A DNA stretch of 64,000 nucleotides from Conus ventricosus (lineage: Eukaryota; Mollusca; Gastropoda; Neogastropoda; Conidae): positions 68,161,826-68,225,825 of the forward strand of contig CM031616.1 of assembly GCA_018398815.1 (NCBI GenBank). Direction: 5' to 3'. The translations under genes were made by a program, and so were the position numbers. How positions within the stretch are numbered: position 1 is the first letter of the stretch; every line of letters starts with the position of its first letter. The notes under the pieces are model-generated. The model saw only the letters and a program-made list of their open reading frames with translations. It had not been told where the DNA came from and did no database searches. This document shows positions 20,681 through 30,383 of the stretch, piece after piece.

Positions 20681-22315
20681 CCTCCGGGGTTGCAACCTTG
20701 CCGTGGTCGGAGGGCTTGCGTGGTCCTGTGATCCCTTAGGCTTTGCTGCGGGGGCATCAATACTTGAAGATAGGCTGGTTTTTTAAACTACTTATAGGCC
20801 TGAGAAGTGAAGATGCTGTCTGGCCTAAGCATAACGTGGTAAGGAGTTGATGCCCCTGGTAGGGCTTCCCATGTCAGATAGGCTAAGGGTGAGGATCCTG
20901 ACTAAGAGTAACCCGCCTTTCTCCTTTTCTTGTTTTCTGCCTTCTTATTTGGCCCTTTTCTATCTTCGTCTCCCCTTCAAGTCTTCTTTTACACACTCCT
21001 TTTCTCTCTGTGGTCTCCTTAAGATCCGCCGCGTTTGCCGTGCGGTGCGACCTGTGTCAGAGGGGAATGAGATCCTGGTGATTGAGAGGGCCAGCGCTCT
21101 CAACACATCACTTTGGCTCGGACCTCTCCTAGACAGGAAGTACACTTTGGCCCGGGTGTACTAATCGGCTCCCCTTCTTGGGGCTGGGTCAAGACAGACA
21201 GTTCCCCTGCTGGCCAAGTTAACCCCTGCAGTGCTCAGCTCTCTGTCCCCGGGAGTTGAGCATGATCAGGGGGGATAGGGTTGGTAGTTTCTGTTTGTCG
21301 TATATCTCTCCCGAAGCCTGGAAGGGGTCAAGACATTGGTTTCTTGGCCCTGGCCCCTTAGTTGGACTCCAAGGTGGGTGGGTAAGGGAGAGATGAAACA
21401 TACTAAACTAAACATGGCTTTATCAAAAAACATCCCCCCCAAAAAGAAGAGAAAAGCAGCATCCCCTGTTTCAGGAGGTCTTTATTCTGACAGCGATTCA
21501 GATACTGAGGTACGACAGAAGACAGGTTTCTGGGCTTCCTGGCTCGTGATGGAAGGGACGGAGCAGGACAGACCCCTTTCAGCTCTGAGCCCTTTTGCTA
21601 TCCAAAAGGGCTTTCAAGGTATAGCAGGTGACCCTCGGTCCATCAAGAGGTTGAGAAATGGCTCCTTTCTAATTCAATGTAAATCACAGAAACAATCTGA
21701 ACAGCTGCTGAAGGCAGCTAAACTAGTGGACAGGGAGATCAGGGTAACTCCCCACAAACAGTTAAATTCATCGAAAGGCGTGATTCGCTGCCGGGATTTA
21801 TCAGGAGTCTCGGAGGCAGAAATCAAAACGGAGCTGGCATCCCAGGGTGTGACGGAGGTGCACAGGGTGACTGTCAAGAAGGGTGCAGAAAGAGTGGCCA
21901 CCAACACCCTCTTTCTGACCTTCTGCAACCCTGTGCTGCCTCCGGTCATCAAAGTTGGTTACCTGAATGTCCGGGTTCAGTTATATGTTCCATCCCCGTT
22001 GAGGGCTTCAGGTGCCAGAAGTTTGGCCATGTCAGGGACCGCTGTTCAGGGCAAGAGGTATGCGGTGTTTGCTGCAAGGCAACCCATGATGGGCCGTGTC
22101 AAGATCCGGCAAATTGTGCTAACTGCGGTGGCAACCATCCCTCCTCTTCACGAAACTGTCCTCTTTGGATTCAGGAATCCGCTATTCAAAGAATAAAAAC
22201 TGAAAAGAAAATTTCCTTTTTTGAGGCCCGCAAGCAGGTTGTGGGCAGTCAGACGCCGACAGCCTCTTCTTATGCTTCGGCTGTAAAGAAAGTTCCCACA
22301 GTTTCCACTCGATCA
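20681..22315 (+). mobile_element. LINE C copy 1 (5' UTR and most of ORF1 only)
   Basis: Starts CCTCCGGGGTTGCAACC and is collinear with copy 2, including the 5' UTR, ORF1 and its zinc-knuckle region. It breaks off at ...CCACTCGATCA, matching copy 2 at about 23956, where copy 2 starts with CCCTCCGGGGGG. The two copies differ by scattered substitutions over their length, so they come from different source elements rather than from a recent duplication of one. Confidence 0.88.
21393..22315 (+). pseudogene. LINE C copy 1 ORF1 (gag-like), truncated
   Basis: The ORF starts MKHTKLNMALSKN, has an acidic Ser-rich segment (YSDSDSDTEVRQ), an RRM-like middle (FLIQCKSQKQSEQLLKAAKL; GVIRCRDLSGVSEAEIKTEL) and a region that should enter the CCHC knuckles. 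Near 22005 one T is missing compared with the expected LRCFRC, so the frame shifts at the first knuckle; the knuckles continue in another frame (GHVRDRCSGQEVCGVCCKA). It ends at the junction with copy 2. In the family, ORF1 is an RNA-binding chaperone of the element RNP. Confidence 0.8.
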
Positions 22316-23033
22316 CCCTCCGGGGGGTTGCGACCTTGTCGTGGTCGGATGGTTTGCGTGGTCCAGTGATCCCTTAGGCTTTGCTGGCGGGGGCATCAAT
22401 ACTTGGAGATAGGCTGTTTTTTTCACACTGCTTCTAGGCCTGAGAGGTGCAGATGCTGTTTGGCCTAAGCGTAACGTGGTAAGGAGTTGATGCCCCTGGT
22501 AGGGCTTCCCATGTCAGATAGGCTAAGGGTGAGGATCCTGACTAAGAGTAACCCGCCTTTCTCCTTTTCTTGTTTTCTGCCTCCCTTATTTGGCCCTTTT
22601 CTATCTTCGTCTCCCCTTCAAGTCTTCTTTTCCACACTCCTTTTCTCTCTGTGGTCTCCTTAAGATCCGCCGCGTTTGCCGTGCGGTGCGACCTGTGTCG
22701 GAGGGGAATGAGATCCTGGTGATTGAGAGGGCCAGCGCTCTCAACACATCACTTTGGCTCGGACCTCTCCTGGACAAGGAGTACACTTTGGCCCGGGTGT
22801 ACTAATCGGCTCCCCTTCTTGGGGTTGGGTCAAGACGGGCAGTTCCCCAGCTGGCCAAGTAAACCCCTGCAGTGCTCAGCTCTCTGTTCCCGGGAGTTGA
22901 GCATGATCAGGGGGGATAGGGTTGGTTGCTTCTGCTTGTCGTATGTCTCTCCCGAAGCCTGGAAGGGGTCAAGACATTGGTTTCTTGGCCCTGGCCCCTT
23001 AGTTGGACTCCAAGGTGGGTGGGTAAGGGAGGG

Positions 23034-24368
23034 ATGAATTACAATAAATTAAATATGACTTCTTCAAAAAACTACCCCCCCAAAAGGAAGATGAAGGCAG
23101 TCTCCCCTATTTCAGGGGAATTTGAAACAGACAGTGATTCTGACAGTGAGGTAAGACAGAGGACAGGTTTCTGGGCTTCCTGGCTCGTGGTGGAAGGGAC
23201 AGAGCAGGAAAGACCCCTTTCAGCTCTGAGCCCTTTTGCTGTCCAAAAGGGCTTTCATGGTATAGCAGGTGAACCTAGGTCCATAAAAAGGTTGAGGAAT
23301 GGTTCGTTTCTTGTTCAATGTCGATCACAGAAACAATCTGAACAGCTGTTGAAAGCAATAAAACTAGTGGATAGGGAGATCAGGGTGACTCCCCATAAAC
23401 AGTTAAATTCATCCAAAGGTGTGATTCGCTGCAGAGATCTAGCGGGTGTCTCAGAGGCAGAAATAAAAACGGAACTGGCGTCCCAGGGTGTGACGGAGGT
23501 GCGCAGGGTGACAGTCAAGAAAGGTGCAGAGAGAGTGGCCACCAACACCCTCTTTCTGACCTTCTGCAACCCTGTGCTGCCTCCGGTCATCAAAGTCGGC
23601 TACCTGATTGTCCGGGTTCAGTTGTACGTTCCGTCCCGTTGAGGTGCTTCCGATGCCAGAAGTTTGGCCATGTCAGAGACCGTTGTTCTGGGCAGGAGGT
23701 GTGTGGTATTTGCTGCAAGGCAACCCATGATGGGCCGTGTACAGATCCGGCACATTGTGCAAACTGCGGTGGCGACCATCCCTCCTCTTCACGGAATTGT
23801 CCTCTGTGGATTCAGGAATCTGCAATACAAAGGGTTAAGACAGAAAAGAAGATCTCCTTTTTTGAAGCCCGCAAGCAGGTTGTGGGCAGTCCGTCGCCGA
23901 CAGCTTCTTCATATGCTTCGGCCGTAAAGAAAGTTCCAACAGTTCCAACTCGGTCAGTCTGCTGTCAGACTGATAACTTTACGTTTTCGAAGACATTGCA
24001 AGGAAAAACTGTCAGCTCTGGTGGAAGCAGGTCCACCACCTTCCAACCCAAAATGACTGCCCCTGGTGGAGGCAAAAAATCCCACCCCTCAGACTGCCCA
24101 GCAGTCTACAACATCTGCTGCTGGGCAGATTAAAAAACCAGCAATTCCCCCTCGAACTCCTCTGTCCAGTGCCCGTGCGGGCAAGGGAGTTCAACCCAGT
24201 GTGGAGATGGTGGAGATGAGGAAGAAGCCTCCACCGTCTCCCAAATCCAGACCTCCTTCTTCACCTGTTGGCAAGTCTGCCAGCAGGTCTGAAGACCAAC
24301 ACAGTCCAGTACAAACCTCAAATAAATTTACACCTTTAGCACCAGACGTTGAAGAGGAGATGACCTGA
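23034..24368 (+). pseudogene. LINE C copy 2 ORF1 with CCHC zinc knuckles
   Basis: It starts MNYNKLNMTSSKN. An acidic Ser/Asp segment (ETDSDSDSEVRQ) precedes an RRM-like domain (GSFLVQCRSQKQSEQLL; KGVIRCRDLAGVSEAEI). At about 23635 one C of a CCCC run is lost relative to copy 1. The next frame gives three knuckles: CFRCQKFGHVRDRC, CGICCKATHDGPC and CANCGGDHPSSSRNC. A third frame carries the Pro/Ser-rich C-terminus ending NKFTPLAPDVEEEMT at 24368. The intact protein would be about 440 residues and bind element RNA; two or more frameshifts break this copy. Confidence 0.85.
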
Positions 24369-25382
24369 TCTCTCTCCTTTTCGCCCTCTGCACCATGGAT
24401 AATACAATATTCCATTGGAATATCCGTGGACTAAATTCCAACTTTGAGGAGCTGCAGCTTTTGTGCCAATCTATGAAACCTTCTGTCGTGGCTGTTCAGG
24501 AAACTCAAATTCAAAGCCAGAAGACCTTTACTCTTTCTGGCTTTAATATTCTTTCAAATCCCGCACAACCATCCACGTTGGGACGGTCGGGCGGTGTTGC
24601 CCTTCTCATACACAAAACTCTACTGTATAGTCCTGTCGCTCTGTCTACCTCCCTTCAAGCTGTTGCTGCGAGAGTCACTCTCCACAAGACTGTGACAATC
24701 TGTTCTCTTTATTTACCTCCTGTCCCGGTTTGTCGTCAGGACCTTGTCAGTCTGATAGAAGAACTTCCTCGACCTTTTTTGCTGTTGGGTGACTTTAACG
24801 GTCACAATCCTCTTTGGGTAGTGTCCGTACGTCATCCAGAGGTCTGCTAATTGAGGATGTCCTTTCGGATTTGGATTTGTGTTGTCTGAACGATGGATCT
24901 GCAACTTACCTCCACTCTTCCACAGGTTCACTTTCGTGTTTAGATTTGTCGGTTTGTGACCCCTCGCTGGTCCTGGACTATGAGTGGTCTGTCCATGACG
25001 ATCTGCACGGAAGTGACCATTTCCCTGTCCTTCTACAACCTGTAATAACTGAACACGTCTCTGTCTCTCAACATCTAAATTATAAGAAAGCAAACTGGGA
25101 TCTATTTGCAGCCACTATTTCTAAAGAATTCCAGGACACTGACTTTCTTCAGAGTCCGGACCCAGCAGAATCACTGACAAACACTATGATCAAGTGTGCT
25201 AAAGTTTGTATTCCAGTGTCTTCCGATAAACTTCAAATGCCAAAAACACCCTGGTTTGATTCAGACTGCCAACAAATTTCCAAAGTTCGAAAACGGGCTC
25301 AGCGTCAGGTATACCAACGACCTTCGGGTCCCAACGCTCGAGCCCATCAAAAACTCTGTGCCAAATCGAGACACACTTTTAA

Positions 25383-26113
25383 CCCTCTGCCCCTTGTAAC
25401 GCCCGCTGTGGCCCGAAACGCGATGCCTTTCGTATCCTTGTAACGCCCGCTGTGGCCCGAAATACACTGATGCCGTTTGGCTGCCCCTAGCAGACGAATT
25501 TTTCCCACAATGCTTTGCGGCGTTATACAGTGACGTAGTTCCGGTTTCCAACTTCCTTCCAGTCCAAACAGCGCATTTTTTCATGGAGGACTTCGGTCGC
25601 AGTGATTTTTTGAAGTTGAGAGCAAGTTTTGTGATCGAGATTTTCGCTTCGGCAAGATGGACGACGAAACTGTGGAGATGTTGGCGAACATTTTTGGTGG
25701 CAGTGACAGTGATGAGGAGCTATTTACTGGCTTTAAATTAGAAGAATAGTGAAAGGAGAGGAGTCCGATGTCGATTTTGGTGGCTGATGGAGGCGATCTC
25801 AGCGAAAATCTTAACATCAACTATGCCGATTACGATGGCCGCGGATGGCGTTTCATGCAGTTCGGTCAGTAGTGTTGAACTTAGCATAATTTTTTTACAC
25901 CATTTTATCAACAAAGATATAAGCTTTGATGCATGTGGAATTTTACTTCAAAATGTTAACTTAATTTTGGAGCAAATAAAACATATTTATGACCAAGGTT
26001 TGTATTTTTTCTGATTTTTTATTTAACATCAGTACATCCAATTTACGGAGTTACTTACCTTCCCTTAAGATTTTGATACTAGTAAGCACTCAGACGGTCC
26101 AAGGGGCAAAGGG
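25383..26113 (+). mobile_element. piggyBac-like MITE inside LINE C ORF2
   Basis: Between TTAA copies at 25379-25382 and 26114-26117. With the TTAA, the ends read TTAACCCTCTGCCCCTTG and, from the right, TTAACCCTTTGCCCCTTG, identical at 17 of 18. A 25-bp subterminal direct repeat starts TTGTAACGCCCGCTGTGG (25394-25418 and 25438-25462, 44-bp period). Excision of 735 bp (a multiple of three) restores LINE C ORF2 in frame through RHTFKISKRRSW. It holds a short ORF (25657-25749). No transposase core. Confidence 0.92.
25657..25749 (+). CDS. Short acidic ORF, probable N-terminal stub of a piggyBac transposase
   Basis: ATG in a fair context (CAAGATGG) opens 30 codons: MDDETVEMLANIFGGSDSDE then ELFTGFKLEE and TAG. 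The acidic Ser-Asp run followed by an aromatic residue resembles the disordered acidic start of piggyBac-family transposases, which precedes the DDD core absent here. Whether it is translated is unknown. Confidence 0.45.
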   Translation: MDDETVEMLANIFGGSDSDEELFTGFKLEE

Positions 26114-29017
26114 TTAAAATCAGTAAACGTCGGTCCTGGAGAAGCTTCTGCTCCAGGCTGACATCGAAAACTTCCAAGAAAAAAGTGTGGAACATCATTG
26201 AGAAAATCAAAGGGAAGAACACCTGTCCCACTGTGAACCATCTCAAGTTTTCTGACTCTTTAATAACGGACAAAAAAGCAGTTGCTAATCTGCTGGCTTC
26301 AACCATTGAAAAGAATTCCTCCTCTTCTAACAAATCAGCCACTTTTGTCAAAAACAAAGCCCTAAAAGAAAAATCACCCTGCAATTTTTCGTCCGACAAC
26401 ATGGAAGACTACAATCTTCCTTTCACGTTAAACGAGCTGAAATCTGCCTTACTTCTTGCAGCGATTCTTCTCCAGGTATGGATGAAATTCATTATCAACT
26501 GTTGAAACATCTTCCGCAAGAAGGTCTGAACATACTGCTACAGGTATACAACCATGTGTGGACTACAGGTTTCTTTCCACCCTCTTGGCGGAAAGCCCTT
26601 ATTATTCCCATCCCCAAAACCTGGAAAAGATCTTTCTAATCCATCAAACTACCGTCCCATAGCTTTGACCAGCTGTGTCTGCAAATTGATGGAGAAAATG
26701 GTCAACGCTAGGCTCATGTGGAAACTCGAAACCGATGGCCTTTTGGCGAAAGAACAGTGTGGTTTCCGCAAACATAGGACTACAGTTGACCATTTGATTC
26801 CTCTGGAATCTACACTTCGGAACGCCTTTCTGAACAAACAGCATGCAGTGGCAATTTTTCTTCGACTTGGAGAAGGCCTACGATACCACCTGGAAGTCGG
26901 GGATACTTCATGATCTCCACGATCTGGGTTTTCGAGGTCATCTTCCGCTTTTTATTCAAAATTTTTTGGCAGAACGACAGTTTCAGGTCCGGGTTGGCAC
27001 CACTGTCTCTGATGTCCACGAGCAGGAGTTGGGTGTTCCACAGGGGAGCATACTGTCTCCTGCCCTCTTTAGTATTAAAATCAACAACATTGTGAAATCA
27101 GTTCAGCAGGGTTCAGACTGCTCATTGTTTGTGGATGATTTTGCTGTCTACGCAACTGGAAGCCTGTACCCGAGTGTCCAGCGCAGGCTCCAGCTTTGCG
27201 TAGATAAAATCCATCGGTGGGCAGATGAAAACGGTTTCACCTTTTCTCCAACAAAGACGCAGTGTATTCACTTCCATAATTTCCGTCAGTTTTTTCCAGA
27301 TCCTGAACTTCAAGTAGGGAAATCTCCCATTCCAGCTGTTAAAGAGGCCAAATTTCTGGGAGTCATTTTTGACCAAAAACTTAACTTTCTCAGCCATATT
27401 AAAAACCTCAAAACTGCTTGCCAGAAAGCACTGAATATTCTGCGGGTCGTAGCGCACACCGACTGGGGCGCTGATAAGAAAACTCTGTTGCACCTCTACA
27501 GAGCCCTGGTCCGTTCCAAACTGGACTACGGTTGTGCTGTGTACGGCTCTGCACGATCTTCTTACCTCAAACTCTTGGACCCTATCCACCATCAAGGGCT
27601 TCGTCTCTGTCTTGGAGCGTTCCGCACCATCCCTGTGTACAGCCTGTACGCAGAGGCGGGTGAACCTTCACTGTCCAACCGCAGGCTGAAACTCTCTTTG
27701 AATTATTACATCAGACTGTTCTCGGAACCAGAAAACCCTGCCTATGACTGTGTCTTTGACCCTCCGTTCCAAAGTAAGTTTGAAACAACCCTAAATGTAT
27801 TCCGCCGTTTGGTCTTCGTATGCAGCCTCACATGCGGAATGCAGGTCTAGACCTAGGTGTAGTATCTGATTTTTCCAAGTTTCCGGATCAACCACCGTGG
27901 ACCTTCTTCACACCAGAGATTCATTTTGATCTTGCAGCTTTTCGCAAAGAGTCTACCAGCTCTCTGGCGTACAAGGCATTGTATGCTGAGCTCTGTTTGA
28001 AATTCCCATCCTGTCAAAAAGTTTTTACTGACGGTTCCAAGTCTGAAGATGGAGTGGCCTGTGCAGCCTATTGCCCTGGGCAGCTCCTTCTCAGATACTG
28101 TTGGAACATATTCATTCAGATGCTTCTGTCTATTCTGCTGAACTTACTGCTCTGGTTTTGGCTTTGAAGATAATCTCACATTCTTCAAAGAGGGACTTTC
28201 TGGTTCTGTCGGATTCGCTGTCAGCTTTGGAGGCCATAGCTGGCCGCAACCTTCAGCATCCAGAACTTTTACTTTTTTTTGAACTTTTTAGTAAGTTGAA
28301 GGCGGACGGTTACAACATTACTCTTGCTTGGGTTCCTGGTCATGTTGGCATCGGCGGGAACGAAATGGTTGATCGTTTAGCCAAGAACGCCACAAGAGAG
28401 AAACTGTCCAACACTTATATCCCCTGCTCAGATGTGAAACCCAAAATTAACGATTATGTGAGAGACCTCTGGCAGGAGGATTGGAACACACAGACTAATA
28501 ACAAACTCTTTCAGATCCGTCCAAACCTTAAGGACTTCCTCCCATCTACGTCGGGTGGTCGTAAAGAGGAAACGGTTCTGTGCCGGCTGCACACCGGCCA
28601 TTCGTATTTTACCCATTCTTACCTTTTAAAGAGTGAAGAAGCTCCGTGGTGCATTCCATGTCATGCGCCACTCACAATGAAACATGTTCTTTTAGAGTGT
28701 TGGGACTTGCACGATGTGAGACACAAACATTTTACAGCGGAGTCCATGAAGATCCTGTTCAGGGATGTCCCGCCTGACGTGATCCTTGAGTTTTTGAGAG
28801 AGATTAACATTTTTCATCTGATTTAAGATTTTACGGCAGAAAGATTTTTAACAAAGTTTCTGGTGCGTTTGTAGACGATGTCATTTAAGGAGATGTGTGA
28901 AAGTTTTTTTTTTTTTTTTTTCCATGACTGGTGAGTTGATTTTAACGTGGTGACAGCCCTGATGTGGCCCTCTGCGGTCAGCTGGGCTATAAGCAATATT
29001 CTCTCTCTCTCTCTCTC

Positions 29018-29679
29018 ACCAGTGTTTGTCGATTTCTGTTTTTTTTTTAATATATGCCCAGAATCTTTTGTACTTGGGTTTGTGTTCAGCGGGCACATCT
29101 TCCTCAGACAATGTACTGCTGATGTAGTCCCAGTAGGCTCTTCTTGTATGTCTCTGCGCCACTCTTCTGCACGCTCTTGCTTTAGCCCTATGGATTTCAC
29201 TTCCGCTTTTTAGCCACTTTTTGTAGATTGTCTCTTTTGTTAGCTAGATGGTGAAGTTCTGGGGTAATCCAAGGGTGTCGCGTGTTTGTCCGTGACATCT
29301 TGTGTGGGATGTGCTTTTCTTCGGCATCTTTTAGTTTGGTTTTGAAGTGTTGCCAGAGTTCCTCTGTGCTTGCAGTGTCTTTCATTTTGTCCAGTTATTT
29401 CATTTACGGATTCTCTCAATTTTTCCCAGTCTGCCTTGTTGTAGAGTCTGATGTTCCTCTCTACTTGCTTCTTTTTTTTTGCGTTTCTATATTTAGCTCT
29501 GCATAGACTACTTCATGGTCGGATATCCGGGGCATGGGTTCTACTCTAGAGACCAGTTGAGGGAGTATTTGTGATGATTAGATCCAGTGTGTTGTTCTCC
29601 CGAGTTGGAAATGTCACCATCTGTTTTAATCCGTTCTCCTGGATGATCTCCATAAGTTTGTGGTGTGCCACAGTTTTGC
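29018..29679 (-). pseudogene. LINE B segment 2: endonuclease-RT linker
   Basis: The minus strand shows TVAHHKLMEIIQENGLKQMV and TFPTRENNTLDLIITN (endonuclease C-terminus) from 29679, then STEELWQHFKTKLKDAEEKH, TRHPWITPELHHLANKRDNL and FWAYIKKKQKSTNTG up to the LINE C target duplication. The motif RFWAYIKKKQ...TNTGVAPLRS is completed by 20680, proving the two segments were once joined. Confidence 0.88.
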
Positions 29680-30267
29680 CAGGATGAGAACAGTTCCGCC
29701 GTTCTCCGCCGTTCTGCCGTCTTAAAAAAAAATCTCCGCCGTTTGAAAAAATCTGCGCCGAAAAAAAAAGCTCTTGCGATTTTTTTGCTCCCAATCTCAG
29801 TGAGACGCCTCCGGCAAGATTACTCTAGGCTTATACCCAAATGGGCTGGTTTTTACTCGGTTGACTTGGCTAACCACTGCACATCCACTTACACTTACAG
29901 CGCCGATCGACCGAGTGTCATCTGTGATTCATGGCGTCGAACGAAATCGCAAAAAAAAAAAAAAATATCCCAACCGTTGGAAAAAAAAACTGGCTCGAGG
30001 AAGAGGTGTGTGGGAGTTGAGTTGGAGTGGAGTTAATAACAGAATTTAGATAAATTTAGTTCAATTTATATAAGGGCTAGAAACATATTTAGATGGTTTT
30101 AAATGTGGATTTTCTTGTTTATATATTAAAAAAAAATGCTTCAGCTTCAGGGGGCAGCGCCCCCTGACCCCACTGGGGGCGTTGCCCCTTGACCCCACTG
30201 GGGGCTCTGCCCCCAGACCCTCAACAGAAAAATCTCCTCTGCTTTTTAAAAATCTGTTCTCATCCCT
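29680..30267. mobile_element. hAT-like MITE (hAT-3)
   Basis: Ends CAGGATGAGAACAG and reverse complement CAGGGATGAGAACAG. The interior has CCGCC-rich repeats at the left (TTCTCCGCCGTTCTGCCG) and a C/G-rich right arm in which CCCCACTGGGGGC occurs twice (near 30166 and 30198). Flanks share GTTTTG. It lies in the endonuclease part of LINE B, between KVKPKTQ and TVAHHKLMEI. No transposase. Confidence 0.75.
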
Positions 30268-30383
30268 GTTTTGTGTTTTTGGTTTCACTTTCAGGGTTAT
30301 ATTCTCCCAGTCGCAACCTGGAAAGTTCAGATCCCCCCCCCCCCCCCCCCCCCCCCCCATCAGTATGATGGCGTTTGGTATAT
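30268..30383 (-). pseudogene. LINE B segment 3: endonuclease core
   Basis: A 116-bp LINE sliver between two DNA transposons. The minus strand reads NAIILMGG, then a poly-G expansion (30331-30358 as C), then DLNFPGCDWENITLKVKPKT. GD-LNFPG matches the APE-endonuclease motif GDFNxPG; the poly-G run sits inside the motif. Confidence 0.88.

Larger units (their letters stand above)
24395..28826 (+). pseudogene. LINE C ORF2: endonuclease, RT, RNase H
   Basis: APE-type endonuclease from the ATG at 24395: FHWNIRGLNSN, VVAVQETQIQ, LLLGDFNGHNPLW and GSDHFPVLLQ. RT: SNYRPIALTSCVCKLMEKMV, EQCGFRKHRTTVDHL, FDLEKAYDTTW (motif A), GVPQGSILSPALFSI (motif B), LFVDDFAVYA (motif C), AKFLGVIFDQKLNFLSHI. RNase H: VFTDGSKSEDG, SAELTALVLAL, LSDSLSALEAI and VPGHVGIGGNEMVDRLAK, so all four acidic positions are visible. 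The C-terminus has CIPCHAPLTMKHVLLEC, a putative zinc-binding motif, ending INIFHLI. About six single-base frame changes (near 24820, 26455, 26620, 26860, 27840, 28080) and the MITE insertion inactivate it. Catalytic residues are otherwise preserved, so the copy is young or its indels are partly sequencing errors. Confidence 0.93.
22316..29017 (+). mobile_element. LINE C copy 2, full-length I/Nimb-like LINE
   Basis: It has a 5' UTR of about 0.7 kb, ORF1 (23034-24368), ORF2 with endonuclease, reverse transcriptase and RNase H (24395-28826), and a 3' UTR ending in a (TC)n tail (about 28999-29017). Length 6.7 kb, of which 735 bp is a later piggyBac MITE plus one TTAA. The RNase H and the multi-knuckle ORF1 place it in the I group (I/Nimb type known from snails). 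A T-run at 28907-28921 lies in the 3' UTR. The 13-14 bp target duplication flanks copy 1 plus copy 2 together, not copy 2 alone. Confidence 0.92.

Noticed and set aside
22316..29017. Working autonomous LINE
   Set aside because: Several frame breaks and a MITE insertion as the sequence stands; only resequencing could change this.
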